DNA of 64,000 nucleotides, taken from the NCBI RefSeq assembly GCF_039524015.1, contig NZ_BAAAGF010000002.1, positions 372,001 to 436,000 on the forward strand, in the 5' to 3' direction. The DNA comes from Gaetbulibacter_B jejuensis (GTDB taxonomy: Bacteria > Bacteroidota > Bacteroidia > Flavobacteriales > Flavobacteriaceae). A program made the translations under genes and the position numbers. Shown one piece after another: positions 43,613 to 52,488 of this stretch. The notes under the pieces are model-generated. The model worked only from the letters and a program-made list of their open reading frames with translations, did no database searches and had not been told where the DNA came from. The first letter of the stretch is position 1, and every line of letters begins with the position of its first letter.

Positions 43613-44641
43613 TTAGTGTACTTTTAGAATTACTCTATCTATAATTTGTTTTGCTGTGCTAATGTGCGAAAGATCCTTGTAAAGGTTGCCATTTTTTCCT
43701 GAATGATGTCCATGACCTATAAGTTGCATTATTTTATACGTATTGTCTTTAATGTTGAGAGATGATACCTCTGTAGCATAAATTAATGATGGTTGACCAA
43801 CTTGACCAGAACCAGAATATATGTCATCATCAGGAAATTTATCTTTGGTGTAATAGTTATTCCAATCGTAAGATTGATTTACTTCTAGCATTACTTTATA
43901 GTGTTTTAAATCGTTCAAATCACTTTTAGATTTAATAATAAAATTCCCTGTAGGTGTTGCACCCGAAACAGCATCAATATCTGTAGCGTTATTAAGCGGC
44001 ACATATAAACCATCTGATGCTTTTATACCTCTTTTATGAGACCAATATGGTAAAGCTTCAGGACGTCTTTTTACTGCAGATTGCCATTTACCGTCAACGT
44101 TTTTACCATAATCAAATGTACTTGATGCTATTACTCTAGAAATATAAAGCGTTTCTATATAATTACCAAGACTATCCTCTAACCATATAGCGAACAAAGG
44201 ATATTGAAAAGCATTGCCTTTTTTTAATTCTATTTCAAAATTATGATGACCATTAGCATTAGAGAGTTCTATGACTTCATACTCAAAAGGTGTTTTAACT
44301 TTCCCCAGTTTTTTATTTCTTAACTGATTACCAAAATTATAAACGCCATTTAATAAAGGTATATTAAAATATAGACCAAAAGCTAGAGCTACAATAATGC
44401 TAAAAATAAATGGCGCTTGAAGTTTTTGAAAACGTGGTTTTCTATTTCCCGTGATGTAGTTAAAGAGTGGTTTTTTGTTATTGATTATATGGAATACCAT
44501 AGTTAATGCAAACAAGAAACCAAAAACTGTATGCAAAGAAGCAAGACCTTTGCTAAATGGTATGATGTACATAGCTATACCTGAACCTAATAAAACAAGG
44601 AGTATAACAATTAATACATTTCCTAAAAGCCTTCTATTCAT
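43613..44641 (-). CDS. Membrane protein with DUF4405-like and DUF2271-like regions
   Basis: The first 125 residues contain three or four transmembrane helices (LLGNVLIVILLVLLGSGIAM; LHTVFGFLFALTMVFHIINN) like the DUF4405 cytochrome-b-like fold, with a possible haem-ligand His. The periplasmic remainder resembles DUF2271: FAIWLEDSLGNYIETLYISR, the SGATPTGNF motif, and VMLEVNQSYDWN. Such pairs occur with FMN- or flavin-dependent systems, but the function is unproven. It lies between the NTF2-like gene (21 bp upstream) and the AraC gene. Confidence 0.8.
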   Translation of the reverse strand: MNRRLLGNVLIVILLVLLGSGIAMYIIPFSKGLASLHTVFGFLFALTMVFHIINNKKPLFNYITGNRKPRFQKLQAPFIFSIIVALAFGLYFNIPLLNGVYNFGNQLRNKKLGKVKTPFEYEVIELSNANGHHNFEIELKKGNAFQYPLFAIWLEDSLGNYIETLYISRVIASSTFDYGKNVDGKWQSAVKRRPEALPYWSHKRGIKASDGLYVPLNNATDIDAVSGATPTGNFIIKSKSDLNDLKHYKVMLEVNQSYDWNNYYTKDKFPDDDIYSGSGQVGQPSLIYATEVSSLNIKDNTYKIMQLIGHGHHSGKNGNLYKDLSHISTAKQIIDRVILKVH

Positions 44642-44662
44642 TGTGTTGTTGATTGTTAGGTT

Positions 44663-45079
44663 TTATAATCGTCTGTCGCTTTCTTCAATTTTTAAATCAT
44701 TTATGCTTGCGTAGCGCTTTTGCATAAGCCCATTTTCGTCAAATTCCCAAAGCTCATTTCCGTAGGCTCTATACCATTGGTCGTTATTATCTTGAAATTC
44801 ATACTCAAACCTTACAGCCATTCTATTGTTTTTAAATCCCCAAAGCTCTTTTTTTAGTTTGTAGTGTTTTTCGTTATTCCATTTTTTGGTTAAAAACGCA
44901 ATAATTTCAGTTCTTCCGTTAATAAACTGAGTTCTATTTCTCCATTCAGAATCTATAGTATATGCTTTAGATACTTTTACTGGATCTTTAGAGTTCCAAG
45001 CATCTTCAGCCATTTGTACTTTTAATCTTGCCGTTTCTTCATTAAATGGAGGAATTGGGTGTTTTATTTCTGTATTCAT
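44663..45079 (-). CDS. NTF2-like DUF1348 family protein
   Basis: The chosen ATG (MNTEIKHPIPPFNEETARLK) matches the usual DUF1348 start; a longer frame adds 13 residues. The body follows the family closely: AEDAWNSKDPVKVSKAYT, DSEWRNRTQFINGR, AFLTKKW, WGFKNNRMAVRFEYEF, YGNELWEFDENGLMQKR. It is a small cytoplasmic cone-shaped protein of the SnoaL/NTF2 superfamily, substrate unknown. It sits in the AhpD-like/AraC gene group, in keeping with an aromatic or xenobiotic response. Confidence 0.9.
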   Translation of the reverse strand: MNTEIKHPIPPFNEETARLKVQMAEDAWNSKDPVKVSKAYTIDSEWRNRTQFINGRTEIIAFLTKKWNNEKHYKLKKELWGFKNNRMAVRFEYEFQDNNDQWYRAYGNELWEFDENGLMQKRYASINDLKIEESDRRL

Positions 45080-45166
45080 TTTTAATGTGTTTTTGGTTGT
45101 GTTAACAACCTTCTTCATTTTGATTTTAGAATGAAAAAGGTTGTTTGTGTATTGGATTAATTATCA

Positions 45167-45616
45167 TTAGGCTTTTATTGTGGCTTTACTACTTAGTTCT
45201 TGTTGTTGAAATTTATGAATAAAGAACCATAAAGGAACACCATATGCTAAGTGCCTTACCATTGAAACTATTGGTAGCATTGCTCCAGCTTCTAAACCAG
45301 CAACGCCAGCACCTAAAAGTGGAAACATAAAAAACCAAACGAGTGCTATGGTTTCTGCAATTACAAAAATTTGAGCTCTAAGCCAATTAGGACCAATTAA
45401 TGATGGTGCTATTCCTGCGTATAAAACAGCTAATAATATACCGTTAGAGTAATGACCAAATACACCATACGCTAAACCTAATCCTGTTTTTTCTCCTATT
45501 ATTCCTGCAATATCCCACCATGTTCCTGTGAATAAAAGACCTATCAAATCAAAAGCTAAAGTCCCTGTGATACCTGCTAAAATGGCATTTCGCCAATTAA
45601 TACTATGTGTTTTCAT
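45167..45616 (-). CDS. Four-helix membrane protein of unknown family
   Basis: A 149-residue inner-membrane protein with about four hydrophobic helices and many glycines (AILAGITGTLAFDLIGLLFT, LGAGVAGLEAGAMLPIVSMV). It ends with a short charged tail. The pattern resembles DUF2938/DUF6789-like small membrane proteins but no family can be assigned with confidence. It lies between the AhpD-like and NTF2-like genes on the same strand. Confidence 0.75.
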   Translation of the reverse strand: MKTHSINWRNAILAGITGTLAFDLIGLLFTGTWWDIAGIIGEKTGLGLAYGVFGHYSNGILLAVLYAGIAPSLIGPNWLRAQIFVIAETIALVWFFMFPLLGAGVAGLEAGAMLPIVSMVRHLAYGVPLWFFIHKFQQQELSSKATIKA

Positions 45617-45684
45617 TGTGTTTTGTTTTAATGAGTTATAAAGAGCCTCTTCAACAAGAAAAGACTCTGTTTTTTTAGAATGTT

Positions 45685-46230
45685 TTAAATACTTTCAGCA
45701 ATAGGAAAGTCTACTGGCACTTTAGTTAGGTTGTGTAAATAGTTCATTGCTGTTTTGTCACTTACTTGAAGAATAACATCTACAAGGTTTTCTTTGGTAT
45801 AACCTTGAGCAAAGAAATCAGCAACATTTTCATTACTAGCTTTTCCTCTGTTTTCAGTGATATCAGCTGCTAATTTTACTAAAGCGTTTAGTTTAGCGTT
45901 ATCACTTGTTCCTTTTCTAATGTCTAGTAATTGCTCGTCGCTAAACCCGTTCATTTTACCAAGTACTAAATGTGCACTTTGGCAATACACACATTCGTTT
46001 ACCTGACTTACAATAAGGTTTACAGCTTCTTTTTCTTTGTTGTTTAAAGAGGTTTTAGCGTTTTGGTAGTCTAAAAAGCGTTTTAAACCATTATCAGAAT
46101 ATGCTATTGTAGCATAAAGATTTGGAACAAAGCCTAGAGCTTTGTTTAAATTGTCAAAAATTTCTTGATTGTTTTGAGATACTTCTTCTCGTGTTGGAAC
46201 TTTAAATTCCGTTGCAGTTAAATTTTCCAT
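45685..46230 (-). CDS. AhpD-like carboxymuconolactone decarboxylase family protein
   Basis: The ATG giving MENLTATEFKVPTREEVSQN is preferred; upstream alternatives at 46257 (ATG) and 46266 (GTG) extend it by 9-12 residues. The catalytic motif is C-VY-C-x6-H in NECVYCQSAHLVLGKMNG, as in alkylhydroperoxidase AhpD. The N-terminal LGFVPNLYATIAYSDNGLKR is typical of the peroxidase-related group. It should reduce peroxides or act on related substrates using the cysteine pair. It heads the leftward group of five genes that ends with an AraC regulator. Confidence 0.92.
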   Translation of the reverse strand: MENLTATEFKVPTREEVSQNNQEIFDNLNKALGFVPNLYATIAYSDNGLKRFLDYQNAKTSLNNKEKEAVNLIVSQVNECVYCQSAHLVLGKMNGFSDEQLLDIRKGTSDNAKLNALVKLAADITENRGKASNENVADFFAQGYTKENLVDVILQVSDKTAMNYLHNLTKVPVDFPIAESI

Positions 46231-46576
46231 TTTTTTATATTTTAAATTGTTTGTCATTATTGACACTGCAAATTTGAAGAAGAAAACAATGTGTTAAAAT
46301 GGACAATTTTCGCCTATGAATGGATAATTTTCTTTTAAGATAATTTTAACTGTTGTATTTTGATTAACAGTGCTTTACGTTTTTTTAAATTGCTAACTTA
46401 CTGTTGAGTGGATTAAAAAAGACCGATAAATATTTCTTTTGTCCTTTTATCGATTAAATTAGTTTTTTTATGATAAAAGAAGTACTTTAATTTCTTAAAT
46501 ACTTTCTTATATAGTAAGCGGTATTTTTTCAGGTGTTAATTCAACAAAGCGCATTAGAGGGATTAAATATGTTTTT
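46231..46576. other. Divergent intergenic region, AhpD-like gene and sigma-54 activator
   Basis: These 346 bases carry no gene. The left half holds the AhpD promoter and direct repeats listed separately. Further right an inverted repeat (CGATAAA at 46424-46430, TTTATCG at 46446-46452) lies about 130 bp before the activator start. No clear promoter for the activator was found. Confidence 0.5.
46269..46332 (-). promoter_or_regulatory. AhpD-group promoter with 21-bp-spaced direct repeats
   Basis: AATGGACAATTTTC (46298-46311) and AATGGATAATTTTC (46319-46332) are identical at 13 of 14 positions and offset by 21 bp. Reading leftward, the proximal copy runs into a TTTT at the -33 position, followed after 19 bases by CAAATTTG (46276-46269), one base from the -7 consensus. 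This is the layout of an AraC-activated promoter. Confidence 0.65.
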
Positions 46577-49500
46577 ATGAGCAACACAAAGAAAAAATTA
46601 CTTCTAGAGCTACAGAATTCCTATGGGTTTTCTGAAAATTTTATTGAATCCTTACAGGATGGACTTTTAATTACTGACACCCAAGGGGAAGTTTTAATGG
46701 TCAATGCTGCGGCTTGTAGTATAACAGGATTTAATAAAAATGAGTTACTAAATATTAAAACTCCATTTCCATTTTGGCCAAAAAAATATATTAATGAGTT
46801 TAACCAGAGGTTTAAAGATTTTCAAGAGGATCATTTAAAACGTGAATTTGAAGCTGTTTATAAGCATAAAAAAGGAGAAGAATTTCCTGTTTTAGTTTTT
46901 TTGGCTGCCATAAAAAATACTAAGTCTAAAGTAATAGCTTATCTTAAATATTTTCAATCAATTTCTGATCTTGATTATGATATAGAGTCACTCGAGCTAT
47001 CTAATAAAGACATTTTTTCGGTTTTAAATTATAGAAAACGATATCTCAATTTAATGCTAGAGCGAAACATTTCCTCGCAAATAGAAAGTACATTAAATAA
47101 TATTTCTGATGGATTAGTGTCGTTTGACACCAATCTTTGTTACACTTATGCAAACAATAGAGCAGGAGAAATTCTAGGTAAATCACCAAAAGAACTAATA
47201 GGAAAGCACGTTTGGACAGTATTTCCTGAAGCTGTAGGTTTGCCAACTTACAACGCATTTTACAAAGCTATTGAGACAAAAGAAACCCAATATTTTGAGG
47301 ATTATTACGAGCCTTTGAATAAATGGTTTGCCAATAAGGTGTATCCGCATGCTGATGGATTGACTTTGTATTTTATTGACATAACACCACAAAAAATTGC
47401 AGAACGTTTAATAGCCAAAAGTGAAAAATACTTAAACAATATTATTAATAAAATAGGAGACCCTGTTTTTGTTAAGGATGAGCATAGTAAAGTTATTTTA
47501 GCTAATAATGAGTTTTGTAAAATGTTTGATTCACCTAGAGACTATATAATAGGAAAAACACTTGTAGAAGATGTTGAGCCTGAAGAGGCCGAATTAGCAT
47601 TAAAAATAGATAGGCATGTTTTAAAGACAGGAGAAGAGAATGTTAATGAAGAAACCTTAACATTAAGAGGAGGAGAAACACAATATTTATCGACTAAAAA
47701 AACTCGCTTTTTAGATGAAGAAGGTAATAAGTTTCTTGTTGGAATTATTAGAGATGTTACCAAACAAAAAAAGGCTGAATTAGAAATAAAAGAAGCTAGA
47801 GACTATTCTGAATCTTTAATAGAATCAATGAACGAAGGGTTAATTGTGTTCAATATGGAAACCGAAATAACCAAAGTGAATCCTTCGTTTTGTAAGATGT
47901 CTGGTTTTACTGAAGAAGAATTGATTGGTCAGCAATGTCCATATCCTTTTTCACCACCAGAAATTGAAGATGAGTCCAACCTTCGTCACGAACAAATAGA
48001 AAGAGGAGAAGAACTAAATAATTTTGAAACCATATACATGCGTAAAGACGGAACCCGTTTTAATGTTGATGTAATGGTTTCTAGTATTGAAGACTCTGAT
48101 GGAACTATAAAATCTTATTTTGGAACAATAATAGATACTACTGAACGAAAAAGAGCAGAACTCGATTTAAGAGCAGCCAAAGAGTTTACTAGTAACCTTG
48201 TTATGTCCATGCAAGAAGGTTTAATTATAACTAATCTTGAAGGGGAAGTTATAATGGTTAACGACTCAACTTGTAAAATTCTAGGATACTCCAAAGAAGA
48301 ATTGGTTGGAATGCAATTACCTTACTCATTTACTAAAAAAGAGGATTACAATAAAATTCTTGTTGATAAAAAAAGAATAGAAGCAGGAGAGTCTCCATCA
48401 CTTCAATATGAAATTATAAGAAAAAATGGAGAGCAGTTTTTAGCATCATTTTTAACAGGAGCTATTAAAAACGAAACTGGAGAAATTACAGCTTTATTTG
48501 GAACAATGAAAGATATTTCAGAGGAAGAAAAAGCTAAAAAAATATTAGAAGAACGTGCAATACAGTCTTCACAAAAAAAAGATGTAATTTTAAAATTAGC
48601 TGAATTAGTAGGACACGATTTTAAATCTTCATTAAAGACAATTACTAAACTATCTGCCGAAACATTAAATGTTTGTCGTGTAAGTATTTGGAGTTTTAAT
48701 GATAATAATAATGCGATACATTGTGAGCAATTATATGAATTAAAATCAAACTCTTATGAAAAAAACTTCACCATAAATTATGAGGACAACCCAAACTATT
48801 TTAAGGCTTTAGAAAGCAATAAATCTATTTTAGTGGTTGATGCCCAAAACGATAACATCACCAAGCGGTTTTCAGAAAAATACCTTAAACCTAATAAAAT
48901 TAAATCGTTAATGGATGTGTTTATAAACAGCACAACTGGGTATTATGGTATAATTTGTTTTGAGCATGTTGGTGAGGAGACTAGAGATTGGACTATTGAA
49001 GAACAAGAGTTTGCAAGTTCTATAGCTAATGTGGTGTCCTTAATGGTAGAGAGTTATGAACGTAAAATAGCCGAAGAAACAATAGCGAAAACAAATACTC
49101 AGCTTTTAGAGGCTAATAAAGAGTTGAATGAATTAAAAAAGCAGTTAGAACAAGAGAACGTTTATTTAAGAAATGAGTTAGACCTTGTCTTCAATTATGA
49201 AGAAATGGTATATGGTAGTGTTGAGTTTAGTAATGTGTTGACAGAAGTAGAGCGTGTTGCTCCAACAAATGCTACTGTATTATTGTTAGGAGAATCTGGT
49301 ACAGGTAAAGAGCTATTAGCGAGAGCAATTCACAATACAAGTAACCGAAATAATAAACCGTTAATAAAAGTAAACTGTTCAGCTATTCCAAGGGAGTTGA
49401 TTGAGAGCGAGTTGTTTGGACATAAAAAAGGGTCGTTTACAGGAGCATTTAGTGATAAAGTAGGAAAATTTGAACTTGCTGATGGTGGAACGCTTTTTTT

Positions 49501-50131
49501 AGATGAAATAGGAGAACTTCCAATAGACATGCAACCTAAAATTTTAAGATTCTTACAAGAAGGCGAAATTGAGGTAGTAGGAGGAGTTGGCTTAAAAAAG
49601 CTAGATGTTAGAGTTATTGCAGCTACAAACAGAAACCTTAAAGAAGAAATTGAGAAAAAACAATTTAGGGAAGACTTGTATTTTAGGCTTAACGTGTTCC
49701 CTATTAGTATTCCGCCATTGAGAGATCGTAAAGAGGATATTCCTCTATTGGTTGAGCATTTTGTAGATAAATTCAATAAAGCTTATGAAAAGCAAATAAA
49801 GTATATTTCTGATGAAGCTATGGCTCAAATGAAGACTTATAATTGGCCTGGGAATATTAGAGAGCTAGAAAACTTAATAGAAAGAGCTGTAATACTAACA
49901 AGCACAGAAACTTTAATGATACCAGGTTTTGAAACTTCAACGCAAAAATCAAAACAACGTATCAATAGTAAGGACTTATCTTTAAACTCTGTTTTAAAAG
50001 CTCACATATTAGAAGTGTTAGAAAGTTGTAACTGGAAAATTAGTGGTCTAAAAAGCGCTTCAGATGTATTGGGACTAAAACCTAGTACCTTACGTGATAA
50101 AATGACCAAACTAGGAATACAAAAACCTTAA
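46577..50131 (+). CDS. Multi-PAS/GAF sigma-54-dependent transcriptional activator
   Basis: A very large soluble activator. Five PAS-type repeats are visible at about residues 15-130, 165-280, 285-400, 405-530 and 530-655 (for example NFIESLQDGLLITDTQGEVL and ESLIESMNEGLIVFNMETEI), then a GAF domain (665-845), a coiled coil (845-880), a sigma-54 AAA+ domain with Walker A GESGTGKE (about 905-912), contact loop GSFTGA (about 952-957, Ser for the usual Ala) and Walker B TLFLDEIGE, and a C-terminal Fis-type helix-turn-helix. No receiver or kinase domain is present. It probably senses intracellular ligands or redox and drives the sigma-54-type promoter just downstream. Confidence 0.93.
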   Translation: MSNTKKKLLLELQNSYGFSENFIESLQDGLLITDTQGEVLMVNAAACSITGFNKNELLNIKTPFPFWPKKYINEFNQRFKDFQEDHLKREFEAVYKHKKGEEFPVLVFLAAIKNTKSKVIAYLKYFQSISDLDYDIESLELSNKDIFSVLNYRKRYLNLMLERNISSQIESTLNNISDGLVSFDTNLCYTYANNRAGEILGKSPKELIGKHVWTVFPEAVGLPTYNAFYKAIETKETQYFEDYYEPLNKWFANKVYPHADGLTLYFIDITPQKIAERLIAKSEKYLNNIINKIGDPVFVKDEHSKVILANNEFCKMFDSPRDYIIGKTLVEDVEPEEAELALKIDRHVLKTGEENVNEETLTLRGGETQYLSTKKTRFLDEEGNKFLVGIIRDVTKQKKAELEIKEARDYSESLIESMNEGLIVFNMETEITKVNPSFCKMSGFTEEELIGQQCPYPFSPPEIEDESNLRHEQIERGEELNNFETIYMRKDGTRFNVDVMVSSIEDSDGTIKSYFGTIIDTTERKRAELDLRAAKEFTSNLVMSMQEGLIITNLEGEVIMVNDSTCKILGYSKEELVGMQLPYSFTKKEDYNKILVDKKRIEAGESPSLQYEIIRKNGEQFLASFLTGAIKNETGEITALFGTMKDISEEEKAKKILEERAIQSSQKKDVILKLAELVGHDFKSSLKTITKLSAETLNVCRVSIWSFNDNNNAIHCEQLYELKSNSYEKNFTINYEDNPNYFKALESNKSILVVDAQNDNITKRFSEKYLKPNKIKSLMDVFINSTTGYYGIICFEHVGEETRDWTIEEQEFASSIANVVSLMVESYERKIAEETIAKTNTQLLEANKELNELKKQLEQENVYLRNELDLVFNYEEMVYGSVEFSNVLTEVERVAPTNATVLLLGESGTGKELLARAIHNTSNRNNKPLIKVNCSAIPRELIESELFGHKKGSFTGAFSDKVGKFELADGGTLFLDEIGELPIDMQPKILRFLQEGEIEVVGGVGLKKLDVRVIAATNRNLKEEIEKKQFREDLYFRLNVFPISIPPLRDRKEDIPLLVEHFVDKFNKAYEKQIKYISDEAMAQMKTYNWPGNIRELENLIERAVILTSTETLMIPGFETSTQKSKQRINSKDLSLNSVLKAHILEVLESCNWKISGLKSASDVLGLKPSTLRDKMTKLGIQKP

Positions 50132-50135
50132 CGTA

Positions 50136-50159
50136 ATACTCACGGTATTCCGTGAGTAT
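50136..50159 (+). terminator. Perfect hairpin after the sigma-54 activator gene
   Basis: ATACTCACGG (50136-50145) and CCGTGAGTAT (50150-50159) are perfect 10-bp arms around TATT, starting four bases after the stop codon and followed by CTTTTCTTT. It fits a terminator. Because its core CACGGTATTCCG recurs 40 bp downstream and it lies about 125 bp before a -24/-12 element, it could equally be an enhancer dyad for the activator. Confidence 0.65.
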
Positions 50160-50180
50160 CTTTTCTTTCCATAAAAAAAA

Positions 50181-50192
50181 CACGGTATTCCG
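50181..50192 (+). repeat. Second copy of CACGGTATTCCG core
   Basis: This is an exact repeat of the 12 bases at 50141-50152, offset by 40 bp, but without the outer arms of the hairpin. Repeats at about four helical turns upstream of a sigma-54 promoter are what an enhancer-binding protein would need. Confidence 0.55.
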
Positions 50193-50283
50193 ACACGTTT
50201 TATTTTCATTGAAAAAAACTCAATGTTTTTAAGTGTTTGAAAATCAATGAATTGTATTTGTTTTTCTTTCTGAGGTCATTTTT

Positions 50284-50298
50284 TGGCATTGGTATTGT
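50284..50298 (+). promoter_or_regulatory. Putative sigma-54 promoter of the STAS/PAS/receiver operon
   Basis: TGGCATTGGTATTGT matches TGGCAC-N5-TTGC except for T at the sixth and last positions; the GG doublet and the TTG are correctly spaced. It lies 24 bp upstream of the first STAS-like gene and immediately downstream of a sigma-54 activator gene. Confidence 0.65.
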
Positions 50299-50322
50299 CT
50301 TAAATGATTCAAATTCAGGATA

Positions 50323-50736
50323 ATGACGAGTGAAATACGAATAGATGATTTTAGATTTAAGGTTGAAGACAATATTATTTATTGTGAGGTAAGTAATAGT
50401 TATGACTCTAACCAAACGGAAGCTGCTGTTGAAAAAATCTTCTCTAAAGTAATAGCTTCATTATCAGGAGGAAAATATATGCCTATTATCATAAATATTG
50501 AAAATGTAGGGTTTTTTAAAGCTATTAAGATATTTAAGTTTTTAGTGAATAACTCAATACTTAATTCTTTAGTGCTTTCTAAGACATTTTTAGTTGATAG
50601 TTATCTTTTAAAAGGAGTGTTAACTGTTTATAGTTTTATGTGTAACCCTATAATTCCAGATAGAGTATTTAAGACGTTAAGGATGGCAATAAGGCATTGC
50701 GATAAAAACAATATTATTTTCAACGGATTAAGTTAA
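50323..50736 (+). CDS. STAS-like protein A, 137 residues
   Basis: A small cytoplasmic protein with the alternating strand-helix pattern of SpoIIAA/STAS-like folds: FRFKVEDNIIYCEVSNSYDS, then YMPIIINIENVGFFKAIKIF and a C-terminal helix FKTLRMAIRHCDKNN. It has the same organisation as the next gene product (short strand pair, GKYMPIIINI against GNPMPFVVDI, RxA-x2-C near the end), so they are paralogues, possibly of the DUF7793 type. No phosphorylatable Ser/Thr is evident. Such proteins usually modulate partner kinases or PAS proteins. First gene after the sigma-54-type promoter. Confidence 0.78.
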   Translation: MTSEIRIDDFRFKVEDNIIYCEVSNSYDSNQTEAAVEKIFSKVIASLSGGKYMPIIINIENVGFFKAIKIFKFLVNNSILNSLVLSKTFLVDSYLLKGVLTVYSFMCNPIIPDRVFKTLRMAIRHCDKNNIIFNGLS

Positions 50737-50739
50737 AGT

Positions 50740-51159
50740 ATGGATAATCATAAAGTTGTGAAAGTAGGTAATACTAAATTTTGGATTGAAGATGGTATAC
50801 TTTTTTGTCAATTTTTAAGTACGGATAATTACAGCAAATTAGATTTGAATAAAGTAGAAGAATATATAAAAGCAATTGAAAAAATGTGTCAGGGTAATCC
50901 AATGCCTTTTGTTGTAGATATAAGAGGTGTTAAAGGAGCCTTTACACCTGAAGCAGGAAATTTAATGGCTAATTCCCCAATTTTAAAAAGTTTAAGAATT
51001 TCTGAAGCTTTTATTCTTAATTCTATTGGCGCAAAACTTTTAATTGCTTCTTATAAAAGAATATACGATTCTACTACACCTCATGGCATTTTCGGTGACA
51101 TTAGATTAGCAAAACAATATTGTACAGAAACTAAAAATGACTTTTATGGGAGAGAATAA
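50740..51159 (+). CDS. STAS-like protein B, 139 residues
   Basis: A paralogue of the preceding protein, starting 3 bp after it: TKFWIEDGILFCQFL, NPMPFVVDIRGVKGAFTPEA, and FGDIRLAKQYCTETKN. The segment VVDIRGVKGAFTPEA occupies the place of the regulatory loop in SpoIIAA-like proteins and contains a Thr that could be phosphorylated (inference). The C-terminal end overlaps the start of the PAS gene, so production of the two is coupled. The function is unknown. Confidence 0.78.
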   Translation: MDNHKVVKVGNTKFWIEDGILFCQFLSTDNYSKLDLNKVEEYIKAIEKMCQGNPMPFVVDIRGVKGAFTPEAGNLMANSPILKSLRISEAFILNSIGAKLLIASYKRIYDSTTPHGIFGDIRLAKQYCTETKNDFYGRE

Positions 51160-51949
51160 GCTTAAAAATATAATATTATCTCAATTAGAGTCTAACTGTA
51201 TGGTTACCATAACAGACGATTTAGGAAGAGTAGAGTATGCTAATAATGTTTTTTGTAAAACACTAGAGTATGATAGTGATAAAGTAGTAGGAGAATCGCA
51301 TACACTTTTTAAGTCTCATTTGCATTCAGATCCTTTGTATAAAGGGTTATGGCGAACTTTAAAAATGGGAAAAACATGGAAAGGTACTCTAAGCGAAACC
51401 TTATCTAATGGTAAAGAAATTTGGTTAGATGCAACGATAATTCCATTTAAAACTAAAAAAGAAAAACATACAAGGTATTTAGCAATATATAATGACGTTA
51501 CCCAATATAAATTAGACAATAAAAACTTAAAAGAAGAAAACATAAAAAGCAAAACACTTTTTAACAATATGCCTGTTTATGTTTTTACAATTACCAAACA
51601 CGGAAAAATATTAAATGTTAGTAAAGAATGTTACAATAAAAGCATTCAAGATTTGATAAATACATATATTTATGACTATATTAACATTGATTTTTTTGAA
51701 GTTTTTAAGAGAAATATTGATTACGTATTCATTAACAAGACTTTAAGTGAATTTGAAAGTTATGACCTTGATGCAAATGGAAAAAAAATAAACTATTCTA
51801 CACTAGTTTCCCCAAATTTTAATGAACTAGGAATTGTAGTTTCAGCAACTTTAATTATAAAACAAAACCTTAAAAAAAATATTATAAATGAAATAGAAGA
51901 ATTAAGAGCAAGTACTTTAAAAACCCCAAAGGAGTACTCATCTCTTTAA
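51137..51949 (+). CDS. Stand-alone PAS domain protein
   Basis: The N-terminal 130 residues are a PAS/PAC module (MVTITDDLGRVEYANNVFC, VVGESHTLFKSHLHSDPLYK, WKGTLSETLSNGKEIWLDAT, AIYNDVTQYK). A second, weaker PAS-like region follows (about 140-250, MPVYVFTITKHGKILNVSKE). No kinase, cyclase or DNA-binding domain is attached, so it must act through partners. It overlaps the STAS-like gene by 23 bp (or 14 if the ATG at 51146 is used) and is followed after 32 bp by a receiver. Confidence 0.85.
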   Translation: MTFMGENKLKNIILSQLESNCMVTITDDLGRVEYANNVFCKTLEYDSDKVVGESHTLFKSHLHSDPLYKGLWRTLKMGKTWKGTLSETLSNGKEIWLDATIIPFKTKKEKHTRYLAIYNDVTQYKLDNKNLKEENIKSKTLFNNMPVYVFTITKHGKILNVSKECYNKSIQDLINTYIYDYINIDFFEVFKRNIDYVFINKTLSEFESYDLDANGKKINYSTLVSPNFNELGIVVSATLIIKQNLKKNIINEIEELRASTLKTPKEYSSL

Positions 51950-51981
51950 CCCTAAATAACTAACTTTAAAACTCCCTACTT

Positions 51982-52455
51982 ATGAAGTTGAACATTATGT
52001 TAATTGACGATAATAAAATTGATTTATTTGTTAGTCAAAAAACAATTGAAAAGGTTGTGCCAGATTGCAATGTGCGAACCTTTGTAAACGCAAATTCTGC
52101 GCTTAAGTTTTTGCAAATTCTAGACGGTAAAACTGTTTACCCAACGCTTTCCTTACCAGACATCATTTTACTAGACATTAGTATGCCTTTTATGGATGGT
52201 TTTCAATTTTTAGAAGAATTTAAAAAACTAAAGAAGCCTAAAAGGAAAGAGATAAAAATTTATATGCTCTCAGCTACAACTAACCTAAAAGATGTTATAA
52301 AGGCAAAAAACGAATTACTCTGTGAAGATTTAATCTACAAGCCTTTAAGAAAAGATCATTTATATAAGGTGTTTTCTAAAATTGAAACCTATTCAAGTAA
52401 CTGTAAATATCACAAAGAAAATTATAACTCTGATGCTTTAAGAATTACACCTTAA
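51982..52455 (+). CDS. Stand-alone response regulator receiver
   Basis: A single receiver domain of 157 residues with acidic pair IDDNK, phospho-acceptor D65 in ILLDISMPFMDG, Ser/Thr switch in MLSATTN and Lys in IYKPL. There is no output domain, so phosphorylation must control another protein. The cognate kinase is not in the window region; the PAS protein directly upstream has none. It precedes the T9SS protein gene by 33 bp and appears to be in the same transcript. Confidence 0.9.
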   Translation: MKLNIMLIDDNKIDLFVSQKTIEKVVPDCNVRTFVNANSALKFLQILDGKTVYPTLSLPDIILLDISMPFMDGFQFLEEFKKLKKPKRKEIKIYMLSATTNLKDVIKAKNELLCEDLIYKPLRKDHLYKVFSKIETYSSNCKYHKENYNSDALRITP

Positions 52456-52488
52456 CCCAATCTACTTTATTAACTATAGCCTTTTTTT

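Noticed and set aside
49330..49776. 148-codon open frame antisense to the sigma-54 AAA+ domain.
   Set aside because: Serine/leucine-rich translation typical of the complement of a coding strand; no independent support.
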